Source: Rhizobium sp. J15
GTDB taxonomy: Bacteria; Pseudomonadota; Alphaproteobacteria; Rhizobiales; Rhizobiaceae
NCBI RefSeq assembly: GCF_002531825.1
Contig: NZ_NWSX01000021.1
Span: 28,459 to 92,458 of the forward strand
Direction of reading: 5' to 3'
Length of the DNA stretch: 64,000 nucleotides
The translations under genes were made by a program, and so were the position numbers. Under the pieces are notes generated by a model. It was not told the DNA's origin. It worked only from the letters and a program-made list of their open reading frames with translations, and ran no database searches. Each line of letters starts with the position of its first letter. Position 1 is the first letter of the stretch. Shown piece by piece: positions 51,354 through 61,089 of the stretch.

Positions 51354-52145
51354 CTACTCCGTCGTCTTTTCGTCGCCCGTATCCTCGACGTCCTCCAGGC
51401 GCACGAATTCAACACCCTTCGCCTTCAGATCGACCAGCGCCTTCGCCACCCCCTCGCCCGCAGCGTGCGTCGGCTGGTTGATGTGGGAGATGACGACATC
51501 GCCGTCCTTGGCGGCGGCGATACGCTTTTCGGTGATAACGGCACCCAGCAGCGAGCCGCCGTCGCCGTTCACCGAATAACCGGCGATGCGATAGCCCATG
51601 GCGCGGATCTCGCCGATGGCGGAGAGATCATATTTGGCGGTCGAGCCGCGGAACCAATGGGGCGCCGGGATGCCGGCCGCGACCATGGCAGCAGCGCCGC
51701 CTTCGACCTCCTGCCTGACCGCCTGCGGCGAACCGGCCGACGCGATGCCATAAATCAGCGTCGGCGTATCGACGGCCGGGATATGGTTCTCACCGTGATT
51801 TTCGAGTTCGAAGAGATCCGGATGCTGCAAGAACACGGCAACCGCGGCGGGATTGCGCTTTAGCCAGCGGGCAGTAACGAAGATCGTTGCCGGAATGCGC
51901 TCACGCACCAGCGTAGAAAGGATGCGCTCGTCCGCCTGCCCCATGCAGGCATCGAAGGTGAGTGCGATACGCGCATGGCCGGCAAGGTTGGAGCGGGCGA
52001 TGTGGAGATGCGGCTCGACGAGCTTTGGCGTCTTCGGAGCGACAGCGGCCGGAGCCGAGCCCGGCACTGTCTCTGACGGCGCTTCAGTCGCAAATACGGT
52101 GGTGGCGGTCAAAAGGAGCGCCGAAGCGAGCAGGATGCGTTTCAT
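51354..52145 (-). CDS. Exported polysaccharide deacetylase-family protein
   Basis: 263 residues. Signal peptide (LLASALLLTATTVFATEA), then a NodB-homology domain: motif 1 ALTFDACMG, motif 2 LENHGENHIPA (two His), and a C-terminal DGDVVISHINQPTH. Motif 1 has Asp-Ala instead of the usual Asp-Asp, as in a known subset of the family. Likely periplasmic and acting on an amino-sugar polymer, or a non-hydrolytic relative. Not the nodulation NodB. Confidence 0.88.
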   Translation of the reverse strand: MKRILLASALLLTATTVFATEAPSETVPGSAPAAVAPKTPKLVEPHLHIARSNLAGHARIALTFDACMGQADERILSTLVRERIPATIFVTARWLKRNPAAVAVFLQHPDLFELENHGENHIPAVDTPTLIYGIASAGSPQAVRQEVEGGAAAMVAAGIPAPHWFRGSTAKYDLSAIGEIRAMGYRIAGYSVNGDGGSLLGAVITEKRIAAAKDGDVVISHINQPTHAAGEGVAKALVDLKAKGVEFVRLEDVEDTGDEKTTE

Positions 52146-52243
52146 ATTGCGCGAATTCTATGTTTCGATCCGTGAATTCTACCGACGGCCGTCATCCGGC
52201 GCCATGTGGCCGGATGTCACCGCAACTGAGCAGACAGAAGGCA

Positions 52244-52633
52244 TCAATCGTAGAGATAATATTTGTCCCACTTTTCGCGCGGCACCTTCTCTCCGATCTG
52301 ATAGTCGAGCTGACGAACGTTGATGTGCTGTGGGCCGGTGATGCAGGTGTAGGAGAGATGATACCAATCGCCCTTGCTGCGGAAGACGGCGCCCGGCGCC
52401 TTCAGGGAGTTGTCGCCCGGGATCGGATCCTTGAATGTATAGGCGATGACCTTGTCGGGCTTGAAGCCCGTGCTGTCGCTGTTGATGCGGCTCATTGCCT
52501 CGGTATCGCAGCTCTGCTCCAGGCGGGTCGACGGGTCGAGTTTTTCCAGCTGCTTCTTGATGGCGGGATCGACGGCAAAGGCGGGGGCAGCGAGGCCGGC
52601 CAGGGATACGAACAGGAGCAGATGTTTCGGCAT
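52244..52633 (-). CDS. Exported DUF930 protein
   Basis: 129 residues. Signal peptide (LLLFVSLAGLAAPAFAVDP) then a DUF930 domain: KLDPSTRLEQSCDTEAMSRI, VIAYTFKDPIPGDN, GDWYHLSYTCITGP. Two Cys likely form a disulfide in the periplasm. Function unknown; common in rhizobia and brucellae. Confidence 0.9.
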   Translation of the reverse strand: MPKHLLLFVSLAGLAAPAFAVDPAIKKQLEKLDPSTRLEQSCDTEAMSRINSDSTGFKPDKVIAYTFKDPIPGDNSLKAPGAVFRSKGDWYHLSYTCITGPQHINVRQLDYQIGEKVPREKWDKYYLYD

Positions 52634-52886
52634 GTCGAAGAAAATCCCTTACTGCTATGCATTCTTCACTCTGCCGCCGGCAGCTTGCCGGAGGCTTGGC
52701 AACGTGCAAATTCGCGGAGATAGCGGACTTTCTTAAACATTGTGGTGACATCAAGGCAGTGCGGACACCGCCGCCTCCTTGTCTGTGGAAGGTCATCTCG
52801 GCCTTTGACGCAGCCTTGCCGCTTGATCCGGCGTCGGCGCGCCTCTATCTCTTCCCATCCCGACATAATCGACCCGGAGCCATTCC

Positions 52887-54995
52887 TTGTCCGTCTTCAA
52901 GAGCCTGCCGACACCGCCTGCCGCACCGAAGAAGCCGATCTCCGATACGCGCCATGGCATTACCCGAACGGACGACTATGCCTGGCTGCGCGCCGACAAT
53001 TGGCAGGCGATGTTCAAGGATCCGTCGATCCTCGATCCGGATATCCGCCGGCATCTCGAAGCCGAAAACGCCTATATGAACGCGGCGATGGAGGACACCA
53101 AGCCGCTGCAGAAGGTGCTGTTTGCCGAGATGCGCGGCCGCATCAAGGAAGACGACAGTTCCGTGCCGATGAAGGACGGCGCCTACGCCTACGGCACATT
53201 CTACGTGACCGGCGGCGAGCAGCCGCGTTACTTCCGCATTCCGCGCGACGGCAACGTCGCCGACGAGACGATCCGCAGCGTGCTGCTCGACGGCGACAAG
53301 GAAGCATCCGGCAAGGCCTATTTCCGTCTCGCCGGCCTCGATCATACGACCGACCACAGCCGCGGCATCTGGGGCTACGACGACAAGGGATCGGAATTCT
53401 TCACGCTGAAGGTGCGCGACCTCTCGACCGGCGAAGACCTCGAGGACCGGATCGAGAATACCGGCGGCGGCGGCGTCTGGGCGCCCGACGGCAAGAGCTT
53501 CTTCTATTCGGCGCTCGACGAGAACCACCGGCCTTCGAAGGTGTTTCATCACATTCTCGGCCAGCCGCAGTCCGAAGACCGGCTGGTCTATGAGGAAGAG
53601 GATGCCGGCTTCTTCATGGGCGTCGGCGGCTCGCTGCTCGACGATTTCATCTATATCGACATTCACGACCACGAGACGAGCGAATACCGGCTGCTGTCGA
53701 CCAAGGACCTCAGCGCCGAGCCGAAGCTGGTGGCACAGCGCGAGGAAGGCATCGAATATTCGCTGACCGAGGGCGGCGACGTCTTCTACATCCTGACGAA
53801 TGACGGCGGCGCCAAGGATTTCAAGATCATGGAAACGCCGGTTGACAGACCAGGCAAGGAAAACTGGCGCGAGGTCGTGCCGCACAAGCCGGGCACGCTT
53901 GTTATCAGCCACATGGCCTATGCCCGCCATCTCCTCTGGCTGGAGCGCAAGGACGGGCTGCCGCGGATCATGATCCGCGATCGGAGGACCGGCGAGGAAC
54001 ATGCAATCGCCTTTGCCGAGGAAGCCTATTCGCTCGGCCTTTCGGGAGCGGCGGAATACGACACGGATGTCATCCGCTTCTCCTATTCCTCGATGACGAC
54101 GCCGTCGCAGCTCTATGACTACAACATGGTGACGCGCGAACGCACCCTGCTCAAGACGCAGGAGGTGCCGTCGGGCCACAATCCTGACGACTACGTCACC
54201 CGCCGCGTCTTCGCGCCGGCCTGGGACGGCGAGACGGTGCCGGTCACACTGCTCTACCGCAAGGATACGCCGCTCGACGGCTCGGCACCCTGCCTGCTCT
54301 ACGGCTACGGCGCCTACGGCATCACCATTCCGGCCGGCTTCAACACCAACTGCCTGTCGCTTGCCGACCGCGGCTTCGTCTACGCCATCGCCCATATCCG
54401 CGGCGGCAAGGACAAGGGCTTCGCCTGGTACGAAGACGGCAAGATGGGCAAGAAGACCAATACCTTCAAGGACTTCATCGCCGCGGCCGACTATCTGAAT
54501 CAACAGAAGTTCACTTCTTACGCGAAGATCATCGCCGAGGGTGGATCGGCGGGCGGCATGCTGATGGGCGCCGTTGCCAACATGGCGCCGGAAAAATTCG
54601 CCGGTCTCATCGCCGCCGTTCCCTTCGTCGATGTGCTGAACACCATGCTCGACGACACGCTGCCGCTGACCCCGCCGGAATGGCCGGAATGGGGCAACCC
54701 GATCGAAAGCAAGGAAGAATACGAGCAGATCGCCTCCTACTCGCCCTATGACAATGTCGGCGCCAAGGCCTACCCGCCGATCCTGGCGCTCGGCGGCTTG
54801 ACCGACCCACGGGTCACCTACTGGGAGCCCGCCAAATGGGTGGCGAAACTGCGCGACAAGACGACCGGCAGCGCTCCGATCCTGCTCAAGACAAACATGG
54901 ACGCCGGCCACGGCGGCGCCTCCGGCCGCTTCCAGCGACTGGAGGAAATCGCGTTCGAATATGCGTTCGCGATCAAGGTGGCGGGGAAGATGTGA
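52887..54995 (+). CDS. ptrB: Oligopeptidase B (S9A family)
   Basis: 702-residue cytoplasmic serine peptidase cutting short peptides after basic residues. N-terminal beta-propeller, then an alpha/beta hydrolase domain with catalytic Ser554 (EGGSAGGMLMG), Asp640 (GGLTDPRVTYWEP) and His675 (NMDAGHGGASGR). The start is TTG: GGAG lies 7 nt upstream and homology begins there (SVFKSLPTPPAAPKKP). A strong hairpin follows the stop. Confidence 0.95.
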   Translation: MSVFKSLPTPPAAPKKPISDTRHGITRTDDYAWLRADNWQAMFKDPSILDPDIRRHLEAENAYMNAAMEDTKPLQKVLFAEMRGRIKEDDSSVPMKDGAYAYGTFYVTGGEQPRYFRIPRDGNVADETIRSVLLDGDKEASGKAYFRLAGLDHTTDHSRGIWGYDDKGSEFFTLKVRDLSTGEDLEDRIENTGGGGVWAPDGKSFFYSALDENHRPSKVFHHILGQPQSEDRLVYEEEDAGFFMGVGGSLLDDFIYIDIHDHETSEYRLLSTKDLSAEPKLVAQREEGIEYSLTEGGDVFYILTNDGGAKDFKIMETPVDRPGKENWREVVPHKPGTLVISHMAYARHLLWLERKDGLPRIMIRDRRTGEEHAIAFAEEAYSLGLSGAAEYDTDVIRFSYSSMTTPSQLYDYNMVTRERTLLKTQEVPSGHNPDDYVTRRVFAPAWDGETVPVTLLYRKDTPLDGSAPCLLYGYGAYGITIPAGFNTNCLSLADRGFVYAIAHIRGGKDKGFAWYEDGKMGKKTNTFKDFIAAADYLNQQKFTSYAKIIAEGGSAGGMLMGAVANMAPEKFAGLIAAVPFVDVLNTMLDDTLPLTPPEWPEWGNPIESKEEYEQIASYSPYDNVGAKAYPPILALGGLTDPRVTYWEPAKWVAKLRDKTTGSAPILLKTNMDAGHGGASGRFQRLEEIAFEYAFAIKVAGKM

Positions 54996-55004
54996 AATCT
55001 TTAG

Positions 55005-55026
55005 GGGGGTGCCACACGGCACCCCC
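55005..55026 (+). promoter_or_regulatory. Strong hairpin between ptrB and the DUF1697 gene
   Basis: Perfect 9-bp stem GGGGGTGCC / GGCACCCCC with a 4-nt loop. No T-run follows; instead GAGGAAG, the ribosome binding site of the next gene. Acts perhaps as an mRNA processing or stability element rather than a terminator. Confidence 0.6.
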
Positions 55027-55041
55027 AAGAGGAAGAGAGAA

Positions 55042-55563
55042 ATGCCCGTCTACATCGCCCTCCTCCGCGCCGTGAACGTCGGCGGCACCGGTTCGCTGCC
55101 GATGGCCGAGCTGAAGGCGATCTGCGAAGGCCTCGGCTTTACGGATGTGAAGACTTACATCCAGAGCGGCAATGTGCTTTTCCGCGCGGATGAATCCGAA
55201 AAAGCGGTCGAGGAGAAGCTCGACGAAGCGCTCGGGCAGAAGATGGGCAAGCGGCCTGGCGTGATGGTGAGGACCCGCAAGGAACTCAGCGACATCGTCG
55301 CCAACGCTCCCCTCCCCGACGCCAAGCCGAACTTCCTGCTCGTCTATTTCCTGCCCGAAAAAGCGCCCGGCGATGCGCTGGACAAGATGGTGGCGCCCGA
55401 CGGCGAGCAGGCGAAGCTCGTCGGGCGGGAAATCTATGTGCACTATCCCAATGGCTCCGGCCGGTCGAAGCTGAAGCTGCCGGCGCTGAAGCCCGGAACG
55501 TCCCGCAACCTCAACACCGTGCGCAAGCTCGCCGAAATGGCGGCCGACATCGAGGCCGGCTAA
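55042..55563 (+). CDS. DUF1697 protein
   Basis: 173 residues. The full DUF1697 pattern is visible: YIALLRAVNVGGTGSLPMAEL, LGFTDVKTYIQSGNVLF, and the basic end KLPALKPGTSRNLNTVRKL. Small cytoplasmic proteins of unknown function, present singly in many bacteria. GAGGAAGAG precedes the ATG. Its stop overlaps that of the convergent tetR gene by 4 nt. Confidence 0.93.
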   Translation: MPVYIALLRAVNVGGTGSLPMAELKAICEGLGFTDVKTYIQSGNVLFRADESEKAVEEKLDEALGQKMGKRPGVMVRTRKELSDIVANAPLPDAKPNFLLVYFLPEKAPGDALDKMVAPDGEQAKLVGREIYVHYPNGSGRSKLKLPALKPGTSRNLNTVRKLAEMAADIEAG

Positions 55564-56237
55564 GGCTGGCCGCCGGCGGCGGCGCCAAAGGCCTGGCCTT
55601 GCCTGACGACGGCAAGCGGCTGTTCGACAGCCGGCAGAAAGAGCAGGCGCACGAAAGTCCGCAGCATCAGCACCTGCTCGGCCAGCGTGTTCGGCTCCTT
55701 CAGCGTCTTCGACAGCACGATGCCGCCTTCGAGGACGGAGGAAACCATGTCGGCAAGCTGATCGACATCGACGGGTTCGCGCGGCGGATAGACGTCCATG
55801 ATTTCCCTGAGCATGCGGCCGAAGCGGCGGCGCCAGGCAAGCACCGCATTCCGGTTGGTCTCCTGTATCTCCCGGTCGAACAGCCGCTCGTAATAGCAGA
55901 CGGTCGCCACGAGGCAGCCGGGATGGCCGTTGGGCAGATCCGAGAGAAGTTCGGAAAGCAGCTTCAGGCCGAGCAGGAAGGCTTGCAGCGGATCGTCCAT
56001 GAGGTCGCGCGCACGGCCGAATATCTCGTCATAAATGCGCTCGTCGTTTTCGATGTAGCGGTTGAGCAGCGCCTTGGCGAGCTCGTTCTTATCCTTGAAG
56101 TGATAGAAGAAGCCGCTCTTGGTGATGCCGGTCTCGGCGATCAGTTCCTCGATGGAGGTGCCGCCGAAACCCTTCTGCAATACCGCCGCTTCGGCCACAT
56201 CGAGAATGCGGGTCCGCGTTTCCTCTCCCTTTCGCAT
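55560..56237 (-). CDS. TetR-family regulator
   Basis: 225 residues. Classic TetR helix-turn-helix (GGTSIEELIAETGITKSGFFYHFKDKNELAKALL, about 24-57) and a C-terminal ligand domain with GCLVATVCYYERLF. A perfect CTGTACC-GGC-GGTACAG palindrome lies 10 bp upstream of the start, so autoregulation is expected. The divergent methyltransferase gene may be a second target. Confidence 0.92.
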   Translation of the reverse strand: MRKGEETRTRILDVAEAAVLQKGFGGTSIEELIAETGITKSGFFYHFKDKNELAKALLNRYIENDERIYDEIFGRARDLMDDPLQAFLLGLKLLSELLSDLPNGHPGCLVATVCYYERLFDREIQETNRNAVLAWRRRFGRMLREIMDVYPPREPVDVDQLADMVSSVLEGGIVLSKTLKEPNTLAEQVLMLRTFVRLLFLPAVEQPLAVVRQGQAFGAAAGGQP

Positions 56238-56246
56238 CTCCCCCTC

Positions 56247-56263
56247 CTGTACCGGCGGTACAG
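56247..56263. promoter_or_regulatory. Putative TetR operator CTGTACC-GGC-GGTACAG
   Basis: 17-bp perfect inverted repeat just upstream of tetR (55560-56237). The core half-site TGTACC/GGTACA equals that at 9171-9186; only the spacer differs (3 versus 4 bp). Confidence 0.68.
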
Positions 56264-56458
56264 TTTCGAGCGCCGAAGGTTCGCGCCCGCTTCCGTTCCC
56301 GGCAGCATCGGCTGAGCCAAGCGATTGATTTCAATCTGCTAAAATCGAAACTTCCGCCAGTATACCTCAAGTCGCCTAGTTTGGCAGCCGATTAAGCGGC
56401 AGAACATTACTCATCGACGGCCGCCATTTCAGGCGCCGCGACGGGAGAGACCACAACA

Positions 56459-57406
56459 ATGGCAAAGTACAGACATGATTTGCCGCAACTCAAAGGCGGC
56501 ACCTTCCTGACCGACGGCGGCATGGAGACGACGATGATCTTCCAGGAAGGGATCGCGCTTCCGCATTTCGCCGCTTTCGTATTGCTGGCGTCCGAAGATG
56601 GCCGGAACCGCACGCGGAATTACTATCGCCGCTACCTCGACATCGCCCGGCGGCACGGCACCGGCTTCGTGCTCGACACCGCCACGTGGCGGGCCAATCC
56701 CGACTGGGGGCGAAAGCTCGGCTACACTAGCGAAGCGCTGAAGGCGGCGAACGAAGAAGCCGTCGAGCTGCTGGTCGGCTTGCGCAGCGCCTATGAGCAG
56801 CCGGGGCAGCCGATCGTCATCAGCGGCGCGATCGGCCCGCGCGGCGACGGCTACAAGGCGGGCATGATGAGCGCCAACGAAGCGGAGGATTACCACGCCT
56901 TCCAGATCGAGGCCTTCGCCGGCACCGAAGCGGATATGGTGAGCGCCTTCACGCTGACGAATATCGACGAGGCGATCGGCGTGGCGCGTGCGGCGAAGTC
57001 GTTCGCCATGCCCTGCGCCATCTCCTTCACGCTGGAGACGGACGGCAGGCTGGTGACGGGCCGCAGCATTCAGGACGCCATCGAGACGACCGACATGGCC
57101 ACCGGGGGAACGCCCGTCTACTACATGATCAACTGTGCGCATCCGACGCATTTCGAAAGCGCTCTCGATCACGGCAGCGCATGGGTGAAGCGCATTTCCG
57201 GCATCCGCGCCAATGCCTCGACCATGAGTCACGAGCAGCTTGATAACAGCGAGACGCTCGATGCCGGCGATCCCGAAGATCTCGGACGGCGATACCGCAA
57301 GCTTCTCGATCGCATGCCCGGACTGCGGGTGCTCGGCGGCTGCTGCGGCACCGATCATCGCCATGTCGCCGCGATCTGCGAGGCGTGCCTGCCGCAGGCG
57401 GCATGA
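56459..57406 (+). CDS. Homocysteine S-methyltransferase-family protein
   Basis: 315 residues, (beta-alpha)8 barrel. Starts with FLTDGGMETTMIFQEGIALP; zinc ligands MINCAHPTHF and GGCCGTDHRH are intact, so it should be an active thiol or selenol methyltransferase using a methyl donor such as S-methylmethionine or betaine. Donor unknown. Divergent from tetR. Followed 22 nt later by a small gene with its own strong site. Confidence 0.93.
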   Translation: MAKYRHDLPQLKGGTFLTDGGMETTMIFQEGIALPHFAAFVLLASEDGRNRTRNYYRRYLDIARRHGTGFVLDTATWRANPDWGRKLGYTSEALKAANEEAVELLVGLRSAYEQPGQPIVISGAIGPRGDGYKAGMMSANEAEDYHAFQIEAFAGTEADMVSAFTLTNIDEAIGVARAAKSFAMPCAISFTLETDGRLVTGRSIQDAIETTDMATGGTPVYYMINCAHPTHFESALDHGSAWVKRISGIRANASTMSHEQLDNSETLDAGDPEDLGRRYRKLLDRMPGLRVLGGCCGTDHRHVAAICEACLPQAA

Positions 57407-57428
57407 GCCCAAGAGGGAGGACAGGACT

Positions 57429-57653
57429 ATGACGGTGGTGGGGGCGATGTCGCGCCGGCGAGGCTGGCGCGGTCTGTGGCTCGCGATCACAGGGCGGCGC
57501 GGACGCGCCGAGCCTGAGGCGATGGTGGAGGTAGCGTTGCGGGATATCGATCTTGCGGCCTTCGGCGGGCCGGCCGCCTACGGGCTCGAGGCCGACCGGC
57601 AGGAGGGCAGGCGATTGCGACGCAAGCCGCCCCAGGGGCCTGTCGGCTTCTAA
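57429..57653 (+). CDS. 74-residue basic small protein
   Basis: Arg-rich protein starting MTVVGAMSRRRGWRGL with ALRDIDLAAFGGPAAYGLEADRQEG split as DIDLAAFGGPAAYG in the middle. GGAGG lies 8 nt before the ATG, 22 nt after the methyltransferase stop, so it is probably cotranscribed. No family recognised. It converges on the DHA2 gene, leaving 17 nt. Confidence 0.6.
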   Translation: MTVVGAMSRRRGWRGLWLAITGRRGRAEPEAMVEVALRDIDLAAFGGPAAYGLEADRQEGRRLRRKPPQGPVGF

Positions 57654-57670
57654 CGAGAGGAAGGGCGGCG

Positions 57671-59125
57671 TCAGCCTTCGGCGGCGGCGTCTTTCGTCCG
57701 TTTGGCCTTATAGCCGCTGATCTCCTCGCCGGCGGTCGGCGAGAAGCGCAGGTTCCAGACGGTCGCGGTGATCGAGATGATGGTGACGACGGCAAAGGCG
57801 GCGGAGAAATCGTCGAGCGTGGGCACTTGCGCACCTGACAAGGCCATGGAGCCGTGCAGCGCCAAGGCCCCGATGCAGATGCCGAGCGACAGCATGAGCT
57901 GCTGAAAGGTGGTGTAGAAGCTCGTCGCCGAGCTCATCCGCTCCTTGTCGATCTCGTCATAGGCGATGGTGTTGTAGGCCGTGAACTGGAACGACAGGAA
58001 GAAGGCGCTGAGCACCAGAACGACGAAGATGAGCGGCATCGGCCAGTCCGGCCGGAAGGCGGCGCAGAGGCCATAACCGGCGGTGCCGAGAATGCCGTTG
58101 AGGACCAGGCTGCGACGGAAACCCAATCTGCTGAACACGAATTTCGCCATCGGCTTCATGGCGAGAGCGCCAAGCGCGGTCGCGATGACGATCTGACCGG
58201 CCGCGGCCGCAGACAGGCCGAAGCCGATCTGGAAGAGCAGCGGCAGCAGGAAGGGCTGCGCGCCCTGGGTGATGCGCGTCAGCGAACCTGCAATGACCGA
58301 GGTGCCGAAGCTCGGCACCTTCATCAGCGAGAAATCCATGATCGGCGACGGGTGCTTGCGGGCATGCCTGAGGTAGCCGATGCCGAAGATCAGTCCGAGA
58401 GCGATGAGGAAGATCGAGAAGGCAGCCTCGCCTTCATGACTCGACATTTCGAAGCCGAAGAGCAGCGATCCGAGCGAGATGCCCGAAAGGATGAAGCCGA
58501 TCGTATCGAACGGGCCGCTCGCCTTGCCCTTCACCTCTTCGATATAGATCGAGACGAAAATCATGCCGACGATGCCGATCGGCACGTTGATGTAGAAGAT
58601 CCAGCGCCAGTCGAGATAGGTGACGATGAAGCCGCCGAGCGGCGGGCCGATGATGGGACCGATCAAGGCCGGCACGAGCAGCCAGGACATGGCGCTGACC
58701 ATATCCTTACGGGCGACGCTGCGCATCAGCACGAGGCGCCCGACCGGCATCATCATCGCGCCGCCCAAGCCCTGAAGCAGCCGTGCCAGCACCAGAAACG
58801 GCAGCGTCGGCGCGAGCGCGCAGAGGACGGAGCCGGCGACGAAGACCGCGATGGCCGCGCGGAAGACGGTGCGCGAGCCGAAACTGTCGGCCATCCGGCC
58901 GCTTGCCGGAATGAAGATCGCAAGACTGAGGAGATAGGAGGTCAGCGCGATCGACATGGCCGGGGCGCTGACGCCGAAATCGCGCGCCATGGTCGGCAGC
59001 GCGGTCGCCAGCACTGTGGCGTCGATGTTTTCCATCAGCATCGCGCTCGCGATAATCATCGCGATCACCCGGAAATTGGGCGCGGCGCGCCGAACCATCG
59101 GCGCCTGGTAAATCTGATCCGACAT
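57671..59125 (-). CDS. DHA2-family MFS drug exporter (EmrB-like)
   Basis: 484 residues with 14 helices. Conserved: AMLMENIDATVLATALPTMARDFG, SGRMADSFGSRTVFRAAI (motif A), RLLQGLGGAMMMPVGRLVL, PLGGFIVTYLDWRWIFYINVPIGI (in part YLDWRWIFYINVPIG), the DHA2 hallmark. Exports an unknown drug or metabolite. No membrane-fusion partner is adjacent, so it may act alone. Confidence 0.93.
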   Translation of the reverse strand: MSDQIYQAPMVRRAAPNFRVIAMIIASAMLMENIDATVLATALPTMARDFGVSAPAMSIALTSYLLSLAIFIPASGRMADSFGSRTVFRAAIAVFVAGSVLCALAPTLPFLVLARLLQGLGGAMMMPVGRLVLMRSVARKDMVSAMSWLLVPALIGPIIGPPLGGFIVTYLDWRWIFYINVPIGIVGMIFVSIYIEEVKGKASGPFDTIGFILSGISLGSLLFGFEMSSHEGEAAFSIFLIALGLIFGIGYLRHARKHPSPIMDFSLMKVPSFGTSVIAGSLTRITQGAQPFLLPLLFQIGFGLSAAAAGQIVIATALGALAMKPMAKFVFSRLGFRRSLVLNGILGTAGYGLCAAFRPDWPMPLIFVVLVLSAFFLSFQFTAYNTIAYDEIDKERMSSATSFYTTFQQLMLSLGICIGALALHGSMALSGAQVPTLDDFSAAFAVVTIISITATVWNLRFSPTAGEEISGYKAKRTKDAAAEG

Positions 59126-59380
59126 CGTCCGGGATCACTCGCGGTGGCGCGGCGGAGCACAGAAGGCAGCAAGGCCGCGGGGATGATATGGCGCAAGGCC
59201 AAGGGGAGACGATCTGCTATACGCCTGCGATCGTGGCGGCGCTATGTCCTTTATGGCAAAGCAGCTTTGACGAGAGGTAAAGGCAGATCACGATTCCTTG
59301 CATCGGCCTGATCTTCGTGAAGATTTGTCCTCGGGCAGAACCGGCTTGCACCGCAGCCGCCCCGGCCCTACCTATGAACA

Positions 59381-60883
59381 ATGACCTCCGTCCTTGAGAA
59401 AAACCGGCCCGGCGCGGCCTTTCCGTTCGACAACAGCTATGCCGGCCTGCCCCAGCGTTTCTTTGCGCCGCAAACGCCGACGCCGGTTACAGAACCCTGG
59501 CTGATCAAGCTCAACGAGCCGCTGGCGCAAGAGCTCGGGCTCGACGTCGAGGCATTGCGCCGCGACGGCGCGGCAATCTTCTCCGGCAACCTTCTCCCCG
59601 AAGGAGCCGCGCCGCTGGCCATGGCTTATGCGGGACACCAGTTCGGCGGCTTTTCGCCGGTGCTCGGCGACGGGCGGGCGATCCTGCTCGGCGAAGTCGT
59701 CGGCCGCAACGGCAGACGCTACGATATTCAGCTGAAGGGCGCCGGGCAGACGCCGTTTTCGCGCCGCGGCGATGGGCGGGCGGCGCTCGGGCCGGTGCTG
59801 CGGGAATATATCATCAGCGAGGCAATGTTTGCGCTCGGCATCCCGGCAACGCGGGCTCTGGCGGCCGTGACGACGGGCGAGCCGGTCTATCGCGAGGAGG
59901 TGCTGCCCGGCGCCGTCTTCACCCGCGTGGCGGCAAGCCATATCAGGGTCGGCACCTTCCAGTTCTTTGCGGCACGAGGCGATACCGACGGCGTGCGCGC
60001 GCTGGCCGACTATGTGATCGACCGGCATTATCCGGAACTGAAGGAAGCGGAAAATCCCTATCTCGCGCTGTTCGAAGCCGTGTCGGAGCGCCAGGCGGCG
60101 CTGATCGCCCGCTGGCTGCATGTCGGCTTCATCCACGGCGTCATGAACACGGACAATATGACCGTCTCCGGCGAGACGATCGATTTCGGCCCCTGCGCCT
60201 TCATGGACAGCTACAATCCCGCCACCGTCTTCTCGTCGATCGACCAGCATGGGCGCTATGCCTACGCCAATCAGCCCGCGATCGGCCAATGGAACCTCGC
60301 AAGGCTCGGCGAAACGCTGCTTCCGCTGATCGACCCCGACCAGGACGGCGCGGTCGACAAGGCGAATGTGGTGATCCGCGCCTATGGCGAACGGTTCCAG
60401 GCGCATTGGCTCAAGGGTATGCGCGCAAAGATCGGGCTTGCCGGCGAAGAGGACGGCGATCTCGAACTGGTTCAGGCGCTGCTGGCGCTGATGCAAGCGC
60501 AAACGGCGGATTTCACGCTGACCTTCCGGCGGCTGTCGGATCTCGCGGGCGATAACGCCGCAGAACCCGCATTCGCGGCAAGCTTCCGGGAGCCGGAGAC
60601 TTCAGGCGAGTGGCTGGCGCGGTGGCGGGAGAGACTGTCACGCGATCAGCAAGCCGCGACCGATCGCGCCGCTGCGATGCACAGCGTCAATCCGGCCTTC
60701 ATCCCGCGCAATCACCGGGTCGAACAGGCGATCGAGGCTGCGGTCGAAAGCGGCGATTTCTCGCTGTTCGAGACGCTGCTAGAGGTCCTCGCCAAGCCCT
60801 ATGACGACCAGCCGGATTTCGCCGCCTATGGCGAACCGCCACAGCCGCACGAACGGGTGCTTGCGACCTTCTGCGGAACATAA
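59381..60883 (+). CDS. selO: Protein adenylyltransferase SelO (UPF0061/YdiU)
   Basis: 500-residue pseudokinase-fold enzyme that AMPylates proteins, linked to redox stress. Visible: AYAGHQFGGFSPVLGDGRA, QLKGAGQTPFSRRGDGRAAL (ATP-lysine and Arg), and the metal site GVMNTDNMTVSGETIDFGPCAFMD (in part MNTDNM and IDFGPC). It lacks the C-terminal Cys or Sec of mammalian SelO; the end is AEFC-like ATFCGT with one Cys. Divergent from the DHA2 exporter. Confidence 0.95.
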   Translation: MTSVLEKNRPGAAFPFDNSYAGLPQRFFAPQTPTPVTEPWLIKLNEPLAQELGLDVEALRRDGAAIFSGNLLPEGAAPLAMAYAGHQFGGFSPVLGDGRAILLGEVVGRNGRRYDIQLKGAGQTPFSRRGDGRAALGPVLREYIISEAMFALGIPATRALAAVTTGEPVYREEVLPGAVFTRVAASHIRVGTFQFFAARGDTDGVRALADYVIDRHYPELKEAENPYLALFEAVSERQAALIARWLHVGFIHGVMNTDNMTVSGETIDFGPCAFMDSYNPATVFSSIDQHGRYAYANQPAIGQWNLARLGETLLPLIDPDQDGAVDKANVVIRAYGERFQAHWLKGMRAKIGLAGEEDGDLELVQALLALMQAQTADFTLTFRRLSDLAGDNAAEPAFAASFREPETSGEWLARWRERLSRDQQAATDRAAAMHSVNPAFIPRNHRVEQAIEAAVESGDFSLFETLLEVLAKPYDDQPDFAAYGEPPQPHERVLATFCGT

Positions 60884-61089
60884 CGGACGGTTTCGCCTGC
60901 ATCATTGGGCATCTGGCCGCGATAACTGTTTGCCTCCGGCAAGACAGTTCGTTTCCATGCACCCGAACCTGGCGCCAACCTGCGGCAAACGCGGCGGTTG
61001 AAAGGCGTCTCCCTTGCGCTACCTGCCTGATCGGCGGAGATTTTCCGCCGTTCCTCCACCCCGGCTAAACCTTTTCGGGAGACAGCCTT

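Noticed and set aside
52845..55028. 727-codon minus-strand frame opposite ptrB
   Set aside because: Antisense artefact over oligopeptidase B, whose complete triad is visible on the plus strand.
57854..59311. 485-codon plus-strand frame opposite the EmrB-like exporter
   Set aside because: Hydrophilic low-complexity translation; the minus strand has the real transporter.
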